From contig CAVRJA010000005.1 of the NCBI GenBank assembly GCA_963721405.1, forward strand, positions 682,001-746,000: a stretch of 64,000 nucleotides of DNA. The letters run 5' to 3'. Source of the stretch: JAFNAG01 sp963721405. Its GTDB lineage: Bacteria; Acidobacteriota; UBA6911. The stretch's first letter is position 1; the number at the start of each line of letters is the position of its first letter. The translations under genes were made by a program, and so were the position numbers. Under the pieces are notes generated by a model that saw only the letters and a program-made list of their open reading frames with translations, was not told the origin of the DNA and did not search any database. Shown here piece by piece: positions 43,893-53,731 of this stretch.

Positions 43893-45698
43893 TCACGAAA
43901 GCCCTATGCCGTCGCGGATTTCCCGGACAAAAGGGGTCAGATCCTGCCTGACCAGGCGAGACACTTCGGGGATCAGGAAATCCGCGATTTCCCTGGCCGT
44001 GGAGAATGTCATGGCCTGCGCGACGATTTTTCGCGCGTCACGTGCGGTCACGCTGCGCACCAGGCGCCGGATGGCGGGGATCGATCGCGGGTTCATGCTG
44101 AGCTGGTCGTAGCCCATGCCCAGAAAGAGCACCGCAAAGAACGGATTGGAGGACATCTCGCCGCACAGGCGCACGGGTTTTTTCATTCCGGCCCCGGTCG
44201 AGGCAATTCTGGCGAGGCACTCGAGGATCGAAGGGTGGAGCGGTTGGAACAGGTGCGCAACCTGCGGATTCTCCCGATCGACGGCCAGCAGGTACTGGAT
44301 CAGGTCGTTCGTTCCCACGCAGAGGAAGTCCACCTCACGCGCCAACCGATCGAGTGTGAGGACCGCAGCCGGGACCTCGATCATGGCTCCGATGGGGACT
44401 TCGCCGGGCATCTGGCCATCTTCGAGGCGGATGCGGGTGCGGACCTCTTCAAGGAGCTTCTTGGCGTCCCAGAGCTCCTCCACGGTCGAGATCATCGGGA
44501 GCACGATCTCGAGCCTGCCGTGAGAGCTTGCGCGCAGGATCGCCTCTATCTGAACCTTGAACTGCTCCCGGGCGCGAAGGCTCAGCCGTATTCCCCGCAG
44601 GCCCATGCTCGGATTGCGTTCGGCCGAGGGTTCCGCGCGCGGCCAACACTTGTCGCCGCCCGCATCCAGGGTGCGCACCGCCACCGGGTGCGGCGCCATT
44701 TCCCGTGCCAGCATCGCATAAGTTTCCAGCTGGTCGTTCATGCTGGGAAATCCCTTAGGATGGGCGAAAAACAGGAACTCCGACCGAAAAAGCCCGATTC
44801 CCTCGGCGCCGTATTGCCGGGCCGCGAGCACTTCGAGGGGTAGCTCGGTGTTGGCCAGCAGCGCGACGCGGAATCCATCCTCCGTGGTCACGGCCCCATT
44901 CTGGGGCGAGGAGGGCTCGCCGGCCCCCTGGCGCGCCTCCTCGGTCCGCGCGCGCAGCCTGGCGAGAGTCTCCTCCGAAGGGTTGACGATCAACTGTCCT
45001 TCGTCCCCGTTAATGAGCAGCAGGTCGCCTGTGGTCACGGCCGACAGAAACCCCTTGATTTCCATTACGGCCGGAAGACGCAGGCTGCGGGCGATAATGG
45101 CGGTATGCGACGTGCGCCCGCCCGATTCCAGGGCCAGGGCGCGAACCCTCTGCAGGTCCATGGTGGCGAACGTCGAAGGGTTGAAGTCGTGCGCGACGAT
45201 GATCAGGTCTTCCGGCGGAGGGGTCCACCGGAAGGGCTTGTCCCCGGAGAGGTTCAGGAGGATGCGCTCAACCACGTTCTCGATGTCGCTCACGCGCTCC
45301 CGGAAATACTGGTCATCGAGCGAGGCGTAGGCGTTGCGGATCCTGTCTGTGGCTTGCCGCACCGCCCACTCTGCGTTGGCGTGATGGTCGCGGATGAGGG
45401 AGATGATATCCTCGATCAGGCCCCTGTCCTCGAGCATGAGGACGTGCACGTCGAGGATGAAGCCGTGCTCGCGTCCCACTTTTTGTTCGAGCCGCAGCTT
45501 CAGGCTTTCCAACTGCTCCCTGGAGGCACGGATCGCCTGCTGGAGCCGCTGGACCTCATCCTCGACCGAACCGTCGTCGATAAGCATTTTCAGGATGACG
45601 CGATTGTAGCTGTCCAGTTTGAGCGCACTCCCCAGGGCGACCCCGGGTGAGACGCCATTGCCCTGAAAGACGATCTCGGCCGTTGCGCTGTTCAACAC
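43893..45698 (-). CDS. ptsI: PTS enzyme I (PEP-protein phosphotransferase)
   Basis: 601 aa. It transfers phosphate from PEP to HPr. The phospho-His is H198 in ESGGRTSHTAIIAR. The PEP-binding barrel carries GIGLFRSEFLFF, RTLDAGGDK, MISTVEELWDA and the catalytic Cys in VRLCGEMSSNP. It overlaps the ptsH end by 7 nt. No sugar permease (EIIB/C) is near, so the chain probably serves regulation. Confidence 0.95.
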   Translation of the reverse strand: MLNSATAEIVFQGNGVSPGVALGSALKLDSYNRVILKMLIDDGSVEDEVQRLQQAIRASREQLESLKLRLEQKVGREHGFILDVHVLMLEDRGLIEDIISLIRDHHANAEWAVRQATDRIRNAYASLDDQYFRERVSDIENVVERILLNLSGDKPFRWTPPPEDLIIVAHDFNPSTFATMDLQRVRALALESGGRTSHTAIIARSLRLPAVMEIKGFLSAVTTGDLLLINGDEGQLIVNPSEETLARLRARTEEARQGAGEPSSPQNGAVTTEDGFRVALLANTELPLEVLAARQYGAEGIGLFRSEFLFFAHPKGFPSMNDQLETYAMLAREMAPHPVAVRTLDAGGDKCWPRAEPSAERNPSMGLRGIRLSLRAREQFKVQIEAILRASSHGRLEIVLPMISTVEELWDAKKLLEEVRTRIRLEDGQMPGEVPIGAMIEVPAAVLTLDRLAREVDFLCVGTNDLIQYLLAVDRENPQVAHLFQPLHPSILECLARIASTGAGMKKPVRLCGEMSSNPFFAVLFLGMGYDQLSMNPRSIPAIRRLVRSVTARDARKIVAQAMTFSTAREIADFLIPEVSRLVRQDLTPFVREIRDGIGLS

Positions 45699-45967
45699 TC
45701 TTCTCCAAATCTGTCCGCGAAAAGCTGCCGTATCGCGTCGCCGGCCTCCGTTTCGTCCGGTCCTTCGACGGAAACGACCAGCCGCGTCCCTCTCGAGGCG
45801 GCCAGCATCAAAACGCCCAGAATGCTCTTCGAGTCAATCGACTGATGACAGCCCTCCCGCGACAGGCAGATCTCGCTGCTGTAACGGGAAGCCAGGTGGA
45901 CGAGCTTTGCCGCGGCTCGCGCATGGAGCCCCAGCTTGTTTTCCACAACGAGAACCTGTTGAATCAT
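45692..45967 (-). CDS. ptsH: HPr phosphocarrier protein
   Basis: 91 aa from the ATG at 45967, overlapping the EIIA stop (ATGA). It has the EI-phosphorylated His15 (LGLHARAA) and a Ser48 in DSKSILGVLML, which matches the HprK target Ser46 of Gram-positive HPr. Both control inputs are therefore present in this protein, and hprK lies nearby. Confidence 0.93.
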   Translation of the reverse strand: MIQQVLVVENKLGLHARAAAKLVHLASRYSSEICLSREGCHQSIDSKSILGVLMLAASRGTRLVVSVEGPDETEAGDAIRQLFADRFGEEC

Positions 45968-46362
45968 GAGGCTAGAAACCCGCTCGCCATGGCGATGCTC
46001 GAACGCCCCTGCTCGCACACTGTGCGCGCCAGAAATTCCAGAGTCTCTCCCTCTTTCTGGCTGGCGATTTTGATAATCATGGGCAAGTTGACACCCGTCA
46101 CGATATCCACTTTCCCGGGCTCATGAAAGGAAAAAGCAATATTGGACGGGGTGCCGCCGAACATGTCCGTCAGGATCAGGACTCCGGACCCGTTGTCGAC
46201 GTCCGCGATGCGTTTCTCGATCTCGCTGTGCGCATCGTTGACATCGTCATGCCATCCGATGGAAACCGCCTGGATGTGCGAGATTTCTCCCACGATCATT
46301 TCTGCGGCGGCCAGCAGCTCCTGCGCCAGATGCCCATGGCTTACGACCAGTGCACCGATCAT
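45964..46362 (-). CDS. PTS EIIA of the mannose/fructose family
   Basis: 132 aa. The phospho-His is H9 in ALVVSHGHLAQELL. The central part LTDMFGGTPSNIAF and VTGVNLPMIIKIA are typical of EIIA-Man. With no EIIB/C/D genes beside it, it probably acts as a regulatory phospho-protein. Confidence 0.9.
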   Translation of the reverse strand: MIGALVVSHGHLAQELLAAAEMIVGEISHIQAVSIGWHDDVNDAHSEIEKRIADVDNGSGVLILTDMFGGTPSNIAFSFHEPGKVDIVTGVNLPMIIKIASQKEGETLEFLARTVCEQGRSSIAMASGFLAS

Positions 46363-46376
46363 AAGAATCCTCCGGA

Positions 46377-47264
46377 TCAGGTTTTCTCTTGCGCGGATCG
46401 GCCCTGGGTTTCATCCCGGTGCCGGACCTTGATCGTCACTCCCCGTATCTTCAGCGATCTTGCGAGTTCTTCGACCACGAACACCGAACGGTGGCGGCCT
46501 CCGGTGCAACCGACGCCGATCGTCAGGTAGGCTTTCCCCTCTTTGACATAGAACGGGATCAGGAAATTGAGGAACTCACGCACCCGTTTGATGAGTTCTT
46601 TCGTATCCGGAAAAGAGCGCATGTATTTCATGACCTGGTTTTGCCGGCCGCTCATCAATCGAAGTCCGGAGACAAAAAACGGGTTCGGCAGGAACCGGAC
46701 GTCAAACAGCAAGTCGGACTCGAGCGGGACCCCGTACTTGTAGCCGAAGCTGACGAGGTAGACGATGAGCTTTTCGACCCGGGGGTGCTCGCGGAACCGG
46801 TCCATCACGAGAGCCTTGACCTCGTGGATCGAATACTCCGACGTGTCGATGATGACATCGGCGCGCTCGCGGATGCTGCGGAGGCGCTTGCGTTCGAGGC
46901 GGATGGCGTCGCGCAGAGGCTTGCTCGCGCTCAGCGGGTGGGGCCGTCGGGTCTCGCTGAACCGGCGCACCAGGATTTCGTCACGCGCCTCGAGGTAAAG
47001 GACGAAGAGCCGGAATTCAAATTCGCGCAGGCTTGACAGCGTGTCTTCCAGATCGCGCAATCTCTCGCCGGCGCGGATGTCGATGACGAGCGCGGCGCGT
47101 TCCACCACGCCGCCGCTCACATGGATGCTCTCGATGAATTTGGGGATCAGGGGAACCGGGAGGTTGTCGATGCAGAAGAAGCCGAGGTCTTCAAAAGCCC
47201 TAAGCACGGTTCCTTTTCCCGAACCGCTCATGCCCGTCACCACCACCAGTTCCTGAAGGCTCAT
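46377..47264 (-). CDS. rapZ: RapZ/YvcJ-type nucleotide-binding protein
   Basis: 295 aa. Walker A is GMSGSGKGT, then FEDLGFFCIDNLP follows. The C-terminal domain contains GVGCTGGRHRSVFV, the sugar/RNA-binding site in E. coli RapZ. In E. coli it controls GlmS small RNAs. It lies between hprK and the EIIA gene, the order seen in many rpoN clusters. Confidence 0.94.
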   Translation of the reverse strand: MSLQELVVVTGMSGSGKGTVLRAFEDLGFFCIDNLPVPLIPKFIESIHVSGGVVERAALVIDIRAGERLRDLEDTLSSLREFEFRLFVLYLEARDEILVRRFSETRRPHPLSASKPLRDAIRLERKRLRSIRERADVIIDTSEYSIHEVKALVMDRFREHPRVEKLIVYLVSFGYKYGVPLESDLLFDVRFLPNPFFVSGLRLMSGRQNQVMKYMRSFPDTKELIKRVREFLNFLIPFYVKEGKAYLTIGVGCTGGRHRSVFVVEELARSLKIRGVTIKVRHRDETQGRSAQEKT

Positions 47265-47289
47265 GACCCGTTAACTACCTCATGAAAGA

Positions 47290-48255
47290 CTAGCGGCCAG
47301 GTCCGGCGCCGGACGCCGGGCTCGTGCTTCCCTGAATCTCTTTTGAAAGCCCATACCCGCGTCTGCGGAGCAGATGCGTGCGCGCCGCCACCTCGATCAG
47401 CGTGGAAACATTCCGGCCGGGGGCCACGGGCATCTCGACGACCGGAAGCGGCACACCCATGATTTCGATCGTCGGCCGGTCAAGGCCGAGCCGGTCATAT
47501 TCGCCATGAGGCTTCCAGCGCTCGAGGCGCACGACAAAATCGATCTGGAGAGAATCGCCAGTGGCGGATACCCCGAACAGTTCCTTGATGTCGATGATGC
47601 CGAGACCGCGCAGCTCCATGTGGTGTTTCAGAACCGGGCCGCCCGCGCCCACGAGGCGGTCGATCCCCTGGCGCGTGATTTCAACGGAATCGTCGGCGAC
47701 CAGCCGGTGTCCGCGCAGGACAAGATCGAGGGCACACTCGCTCTTGCCAATCCCGGACGGTCCCAGGATCAGGACGCCGAGCCCGAGAATCTCCACGAAC
47801 ACGCCATGCACTGTGGTGCGTGGGGCCAGGCGCATTTCAAGAAAACCGGTGATCCTCCCGATCGCGATCGAACTCACGGCCCGGGTACGCAGCAGGGCAA
47901 AGCCCGCTTCCCGGGCCAGGGACGCGAATCCGGACGGAACCTCCAGGCCCTTGGTGATGATCACGCAGCAGATCTTGAGGGGGAGCAAGCCGCGGAGCGA
48001 CTTCTGACCGGCCTCCGCATCCAGCATTTGGAGGTAGTTCGTTTCGCTCCCGCCGAGCAGCAGGACACGGCCGGGATGAATATAGTCGGTAAAACCGGCC
48101 AGCGCGAGGCCCAGCTTCTGGATACGCGGGGAAAGAATCTGATTCGTGAACGCGGCGCCGCCGTGTATGACCTCGAAGTCCAGGCCCAAATCGCCGGAGA
48201 GCGCAAACTCCCCCACCGTCACACACTCTGACTGCACTGCCTCGGATTGCGGCAT
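47290..48255 (-). CDS. hprK: HPr kinase/phosphorylase
   Basis: 321 aa. The P-loop is ILGPSGIGKSECALDL, followed by RLVADDSVEI and the signature ELRGLGIIDIKELFGV. The N-terminal domain is complete (VTVGEFALSGDLGLDFEVIHG). It phosphorylates HPr on Ser48 in response to metabolites, linking the PTS block to carbon status. Confidence 0.95.
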   Translation of the reverse strand: MPQSEAVQSECVTVGEFALSGDLGLDFEVIHGGAAFTNQILSPRIQKLGLALAGFTDYIHPGRVLLLGGSETNYLQMLDAEAGQKSLRGLLPLKICCVIITKGLEVPSGFASLAREAGFALLRTRAVSSIAIGRITGFLEMRLAPRTTVHGVFVEILGLGVLILGPSGIGKSECALDLVLRGHRLVADDSVEITRQGIDRLVGAGGPVLKHHMELRGLGIIDIKELFGVSATGDSLQIDFVVRLERWKPHGEYDRLGLDRPTIEIMGVPLPVVEMPVAPGRNVSTLIEVAARTHLLRRRGYGLSKEIQGSTSPASGAGPGR

Positions 48256-48272
48256 AGATTAGGAGTTTCCCG

Positions 48273-48842
48273 CTACTCCTGAATAAGGCCGAGCGAGCCG
48301 TCTTTGCGCCGGTACAGGATGTTCACCGATCCGGAATCCGCATTCCGGAAAACGACAAACGGATACTCGGACTGTTCCAGTTCCGAGACCGCATCCTCCA
48401 CCGCCATCGCGAGCGGGGGCATGTCCTCCTCCTCCACCGCAACGGCGCTGCCCGACACGTCCTCATCCGGCGACTGGCGCGGGGCACGCGCCCGGACTCT
48501 CGAAGCGCTGACACCGGATTTTTCCGCCACCGACTTGGCTTTGGCCTTCTGGCGTTTCGTTTTGATCAACCGGCTCTTGCTCTTGATTGCCCGGCGCTCG
48601 AGTTTTTCCACCGCACGGACGATCGAAGAATACATGTCTCCCGTTTCGCCCTTCCCTGTCAGATCCAGCAGCTTCGACTTGAGGAGGATCTCCGCCGTGT
48701 GCCGTTCCTTCTCGACGTCGATGATCACGTGAAAGCTGGCATCCGCACCGAAGAACTTGTCGAACTTGCGCAGCCTCTTCATGACGTAAGTCCGGATGGC
48801 GGGGGTGATGACGACATGCCTCCCGGTAATTTCCACGTTCAT
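48273..48842 (-). CDS. hpf: long-form ribosome hibernation promoting factor
   Basis: 189 aa. The N-terminal HPF/YfiA fold (MNVEITGRHVVITPAIRTYV, then ILLKSKLLDLTGKGETGDMYSSIVRAVEKLERR) is joined by a Ser/Arg/acidic linker to the C-terminal dimerisation domain (YPFVVFRNADSGSVNILYRRKDGSLGLI). The long form dimerises 70S ribosomes into 100S. It lies between rpoN and hprK. Confidence 0.93.
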   Translation of the reverse strand: MNVEITGRHVVITPAIRTYVMKRLRKFDKFFGADASFHVIIDVEKERHTAEILLKSKLLDLTGKGETGDMYSSIVRAVEKLERRAIKSKSRLIKTKRQKAKAKSVAEKSGVSASRVRARAPRQSPDEDVSGSAVAVEEEDMPPLAMAVEDAVSELEQSEYPFVVFRNADSGSVNILYRRKDGSLGLIQE

Positions 48843-48902
48843 CGCTTAATCCTCCCCGATTGAGATTTCAAGCCGATCCCCGTGATGTCCCCGGATTCCG
48901 AT

Positions 48903-50355
48903 CTAGCCTTCCGCGCGGAGGAGATACCCGATCTTGCGTTCGCGGGATCCCGGAATCTGCATTTGCTCGCGATATTTCGCCACGGTGCGGCGGGTGATGA
49001 AGACGTTGTCTCGCCGCAGCAGCTGGCCGAGCTGGTTATCCGAAAAAGGCCTGGCCTTGTCTTCTCCCTCGATCAGCTTTCTGATCTTCAGCTTTACCTG
49101 CACGATCGAGAGCTCTTCCCCATCGGGGCTCTCCACTCCCATGGTGAAGAACTTCCTCAGCTCCATCACACCCTGTGGAGTGTCGACATATTTGTTTGTG
49201 ACCACCCGGCTGATCGTCGAGCTGTGCACGCCGAGTTCGTTGGCGACGTCCTTGATCAGCATCGGCCGAAGGGCGGAAGGACCGCGCTCGAGGAACTCCC
49301 GCTGCCGGCTCACGATGCATTCGCAGACGCGGTAGATCGTCCGCTTCCTCTGGCTTACGCTTCTCAGCAGATCCACCGCAGAGCGGAATTTCTCCCGGAG
49401 GAACGCCTTCGTTTCGCTGCTCACGCCGTTGCTCTTCAGCAGTTCGCGGTATCCCGAGTTGAGGCGAAGCTGCGGCATGCCCTCTTCGTTCTGGATGATG
49501 ACAAATTCGCCATCGACCTTGGCGATCGTCACTTCCGGCTGAACGTAGTTGACCTTTTGCGGGTTGTACTTCTGGCCGGGCTCCGGTATCAGGTGCTGGA
49601 TGAGATCGACCGCCTGCAGTACCGCCTCGAACGTCGTGCCTGTTTTGACGGCCAGCTCCTTGAACTTGTGATTCTCCAGAAGCGGCATATGCTCGCTGAC
49701 GATCTTCCAGGAGACGCTCTCCTTGAGTCCGCGAGCCTCGAGCTGAAGCAACAGGCACTCCCTGAGATCCCGTGCCGCCACTCCGATGGGGTCGAAACTC
49801 TGCACCAGCCGCAGCGCCGCCTCCGCTTCTTCCGGTGTGGCGGCCGTCAGGTCGCAAAGCTCCTCCGCGCTCAGCAGCAGGTACCCGCCTTCATCGAGGT
49901 TGCCGATGATCTGCCGGGCAATCTCCGCCGTGCGCTCATCCGCATCGGAAAGGCCAAGCTGCGAATTGAGGTGGTCGGTGAGGCAAGGGGGGCGGACCAG
50001 GAAGGTCTCGAAAGAGGGCTTTTCAGGATCTTCGACCTCGCGGTTTCTGTACCCGGTGTCCAGGTACTCGTCGAAGAAATACCCGAAATCGATCTCCTCG
50101 AAGGAATCTCTCTCCCGCTCGGATCGGGGATGACTTCCGGCGCTTTTTCTTCCAGCACCAGCTCTTTCGGCGGCTCCGGCTCAGTCACCTCTTCGAGAAT
50201 GGGGTTCTCCACCAGGGCCTGGGTGAGCATGTCCTGCAATTCGAGCTTGTTCAGCTGCAGCAGCTCTATCTTCTGAAGCAACGAGGGTGTCAGTGCAAGC
50301 CGTTGGGTCAGCCGTAGTCGAGGGATTGCCGCAATTGCTGTCGCCGGTTGTTCAT
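48903..50355 (-). CDS. rpoN: RNA polymerase sigma-54 factor, interrupted by two single-base frameshifts
   Basis: Starting at the ATG at 50355, the frame reads MNNRRQQLRQSLD and hits a stop at 50308; one missing base near 50318 restores LRLTQRLALTPSLLQKIELLQLNKLELQ. A second missing base near 50120 separates EVIPDP from ERDSFEEIDFGYF. From there the frame runs to 48903 with the core-binding part (RTAEIARQIIGNLDEGGYLL, QSFDPIGVAARDLREC), the HTH and the RpoN box region (ISRRTVAKYREQM-like ITRRTVAKYREQMQIPGSRERK). Removing the two indels gives a normal full-length protein. Sequencing error is more likely than decay. Confidence 0.85.
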
Positions 50356-50358
50356 CGC

Positions 50359-51091
50359 TTAATTGAGCCTGAAGTTTTCGCCGAGGTAGACCTTCCGGAC
50401 TTCCAGATCGTTGGTCAACTCCTCGGGTGAGCCCTCACGCAAGATCTTGCCCTCGTTTATTATATAAGCGCGATCCGTGATATTCAAAGTTTCCCTGACG
50501 TTGTGATCCGTGACCAGAACCCCGATTCCCCGCACCTTTAATTGACTGACGATTCTCTGGATATCCAGCACTGCGAGTGGATCGATCCCGGCAAACGGCT
50601 CATCCAGAAGAATGAACTTCGGGTGTCAGGACCAGCGCCCTGGCAATCTCCAGCCGCCTCCGCTCGCCGCCCGAAAGGGTGTACGCCCCCTGGCGCCGAA
50701 GCGACTCGATCCCGAACTCTTCCAGCAACTGCGTTACCGTCTCTGCCTGTTCGGCCGCCGAAACCGGAAGGGTCTCAGCAATGCTCCTGAGATTATCCTC
50801 CACCGTCAGTTTCTTGAAAACAGAAGGCTCCTGGGGCAGATAGCTGATCCCCGAACGAGCCCTCTGGTACATCGGGAGGCCGGTTATATCCGAGTTGTTG
50901 AGGAGGACTTTTCCGGAATCCGGGGCAATGAGGCCCACCACCATGTAGAACGTAGTGGTCTTTCCCGCTCCGTTAGGTCCGAGCAGGCCTACCACCTCGC
51001 CTTGCCGGAGTTCCAGACTGACCTCGCTGACCACGATCCTGCCTCGGTAGGACTTCACCAAGCCCAAGGCCTGCAATCTGAAATTAGTCAT
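50359..51091 (-). CDS. lptB: LPS export ATPase, interrupted by one frameshift
   Basis: The first part (51091-50600) carries Walker A GPNGAGKTTTFYMVVG, Q-loop LPQEPSVF and signature LSGGERRRLEIARAL, then shifts after LVLTP. One extra base near 50620 separates it from FILLDEPFAGIDPLAVLDIQRIV and DHNVRETLNITDRAYI, which run to the stop at 50359. Without that base it is a normal LptB of about 240 aa. It powers LPS transport with the neighbouring LptC/LptA-like protein. Confidence 0.9.
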
Positions 51092-51132
51092 CGGAAGTCA
51101 TTCATTGCCAACATTTTAACTCCAGCATGGCG

Positions 51133-53625
51133 TCATTCAAGCAAGATCCTATCATTGGCGGCAAAAAATGTCAATCGACGCCCTGTAGACTTCCCGTTCT
51201 TCGCATATCCATATAATTCTACAGGACTTCCCGTGACCACAAACTTGCCCTCGGCCACGGAGTATTCCAGGTCCGAACCCTTGACTTCCCTGCCCGCCTG
51301 GGTAATGCGCAGGTTGCCGTGCGCAGTAGCCCGCTCGATGTCACCGCTGGAAGAGAAAAATGCATCCATAACATCGGCCCATACCTTGGCATCCGAAGAG
51401 TCCAGGAGCACGTTGCCCGAATAGTGAATGCTGTTTTGAAGCCGCGAATACTGCAGCCGGGCGCTCACGATCCGGGCCCGCCCGCTTTTGGTCTGCTGTT
51501 TCTCCTTACCGTCGGCGGCCTTTGTTTTGCCGTCCTTTGCCGCTCCGGTCAGGCCGCCTTCTTTTAAGCCCAGGACGAGATGCCGGACCTCTCCCTGGGC
51601 ATCGACGGACTCACCGGCGCCTTCTCCCAGATTAGTGATCTCCAGCGACCTTGCCTGAAGATGGCTCTCCGCGGACAACAGGTTGACGGTTCCGCCGTAT
51701 CGGACTTTCTTCTGTGCGATCCAGTACTGCATTTCATCCGCGATCACGATGCTCGGAGAACCCGAATCCGCGGATGAAGTCAAGGGGCCTTGCGATTTTG
51801 CGCTGGCGGACTTGAGCGTCGACTGGACATTCCTGTGCACGGAGAGAACCTTTTGCCTGCGATCGTATTCGACGACATCTCCAGTCGTCGTGGAGCCCGG
51901 GTCGTCGATGCTCGGGTGATCGTTCAGCACGAGCAAATCTGTCGCTGCGGCAAAATTGCAGACTCCCGATCTTGCGGTTCTGGTTCCGTCCTGGTATACG
52001 AAGCCACCCGACTGCGTGACCGTCTCGACGCCTCCGTCGGCTCTCCGGAACTGGGCGCGGATGCTCGAACTCGACGTGCGAAACTCCTCCGCCGCGGCCT
52101 TCTGATAAAACACCTGCACATGGCCGTCGCCTGCCAGGGTCTGCAGGCGGTTTTCGCCCGGGAAAAAACCGAAGTCGATCCGGTCGCACTGGAGCCGCCG
52201 CAGCTGGTCGTTCTGTACCCCCGGAACGGGCAGGACTGCCAGGGTAACACTGCCGGACGCAGTTCCGGATTCGAACAAATCGCCTGCTTTCGAGTAGTGC
52301 ATAGTAAGGGCGGCTGCGGTCAGGATTCGTCCCGGCTCCGCGGCGCTGCCTTTGCCGGCCGCACGTCCGGCGAAGGTCAGTTTGACCGACCGGTCCGCTT
52401 TCAAATCGAGTGGCGCGCTTCGTCCTTCCAGGTTTCGGAAAGAAACGCGGATCTCCTCGGCTTGAAGCTCGTCGGGCGCGGCTGCTCCGCTTCCGATGCG
52501 CATGATGGCGTGGTCGCGGACATGCATTGCTTCGAGCGTGCTGCCCCCCGGAGTGAAATCGGCATCCAGCCAATCCCCGGTGACCGTCGTTTTTTGCGAA
52601 TCGCGCACGAACTCGAAAGTGACGCCGGATTGGCTGACGATGCGCCGGGGCATGTTTCGTACGGGATCCATCTCCAGGTCGATCACCGAGGCGGACATTG
52701 TCTGGTCGCCGGAGTCGGACCTGACGGCGAAGAGCGCGTGGTCCCGGACACGAATGCTCTCCAGCGCCTGCGACTCGGGGCCGATGCCGAACTCGATGCG
52801 TTCGCCCTGCAGAGTGCGGACATTCGTCAGCTCCTGAGACTGGTAGGTCGCCTGCCCTTCGCACACCAGGCCCGTGAGCCGGCGCGCGTCGGCCGAGAAA
52901 GTCGCCTCGATGCGGTCTCCCGACAGGGTGCCCGCCGCGGTTGCGAGGCTTGCCGCACCGGTCAGGCGTACCGTGTGTTCTACTTCCGAGTAGTAGCCGT
53001 GCCGGGCCGAAAGCCGGTAGTCCTCGACCTGCGGGGGTCCGCCCGGCTTGACGACTCTCCGATGCAGTACAAATGCAAGCTCGCTCAGCAGCTCGAGTGT
53101 CTTGTTTGCGTTGTCGTACCGCACACCCTTGGCGGTCCCGGTCGCTTGCGGCGAAACAAGCCGCAGGCGGTCATCGGAATCGCCTTTTTGTTCGTTGATG
53201 TTGTAGTGGAGGGTTTCCATGCGCAACTCGACATCCTTCCCGAAGTCGAGCCGGACGTCGCCGGAAAAGGAAATCTGCTTTCCTTTCGTATCGTAGCTTC
53301 CCAGCCGGCTGCGGATGCGGTTGCGGATGCTGCCGTCCGGATTGAGATCGTTGGCCTCGATCCCCTCGAGAATTTCCTCCCCCTCGCGTGTTTCCAAGAG
53401 CTTTTCCGCGTGCAGCTGCAGTTTAGTGCCGCCGTTTTCGTGTTCGGTATAGGTGAGGTTGATGGCGGAGCGGAGAAGCTCCGGACTCAGGATCTGCGCG
53501 CTCGGCTTGATGATGTCGCGGCGCCGGCGCCAGGATTGCGCATAGTTGATCAGAACCGCCAGGGACACGACCACGATCAGACCGATCAGAGACCTGCGAT
53601 AAAGTCTGATCCGGGATATGTGCAA
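51133..53625 (-). CDS. LptC/LptA-like LPS transport protein (fused, 830 aa)
   Basis: One N-terminal TM helix (SLIGLIVVVSLAVLINYAQ) precedes an LptC-like region at about 45-170 (ILSPELLRSAINLTYTEHENGG, LQLHAEKLL, GSYDTKGKQISFSGDVRLDF). OstA/LptA-type beta-jellyroll segments repeat to the C-terminus (IEFGIGPESQALESIRVRDHA, MHVRDHAIMRIGSG, LQYSRLQNSIHYSGNVLL, GNLRITQAGREVKGSDLEYSV). In most bacteria LptC (about 190 aa) and LptA (about 180 aa) are separate. Here both functions seem to be in one long chain that could span the periplasm. It lies directly upstream of lptB. Confidence 0.85.
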   Translation of the reverse strand: MHISRIRLYRRSLIGLIVVVSLAVLINYAQSWRRRRDIIKPSAQILSPELLRSAINLTYTEHENGGTKLQLHAEKLLETREGEEILEGIEANDLNPDGSIRNRIRSRLGSYDTKGKQISFSGDVRLDFGKDVELRMETLHYNINEQKGDSDDRLRLVSPQATGTAKGVRYDNANKTLELLSELAFVLHRRVVKPGGPPQVEDYRLSARHGYYSEVEHTVRLTGAASLATAAGTLSGDRIEATFSADARRLTGLVCEGQATYQSQELTNVRTLQGERIEFGIGPESQALESIRVRDHALFAVRSDSGDQTMSASVIDLEMDPVRNMPRRIVSQSGVTFEFVRDSQKTTVTGDWLDADFTPGGSTLEAMHVRDHAIMRIGSGAAAPDELQAEEIRVSFRNLEGRSAPLDLKADRSVKLTFAGRAAGKGSAAEPGRILTAAALTMHYSKAGDLFESGTASGSVTLAVLPVPGVQNDQLRRLQCDRIDFGFFPGENRLQTLAGDGHVQVFYQKAAAEEFRTSSSSIRAQFRRADGGVETVTQSGGFVYQDGTRTARSGVCNFAAATDLLVLNDHPSIDDPGSTTTGDVVEYDRRQKVLSVHRNVQSTLKSASAKSQGPLTSSADSGSPSIVIADEMQYWIAQKKVRYGGTVNLLSAESHLQARSLEITNLGEGAGESVDAQGEVRHLVLGLKEGGLTGAAKDGKTKAADGKEKQQTKSGRARIVSARLQYSRLQNSIHYSGNVLLDSSDAKVWADVMDAFFSSSGDIERATAHGNLRITQAGREVKGSDLEYSVAEGKFVVTGSPVELYGYAKNGKSTGRRLTFFAANDRILLE

Positions 53626-53731
53626 TTGCAGCTCCCCATTGGTTCGTGCATTTACGTCACAGAGTCGGAGGCTCCGGCATCATTCCACCGGAGGTCTTGT
53701 GTCTGCCCGGGCCGGCGCCCCGTCCGGCCGG

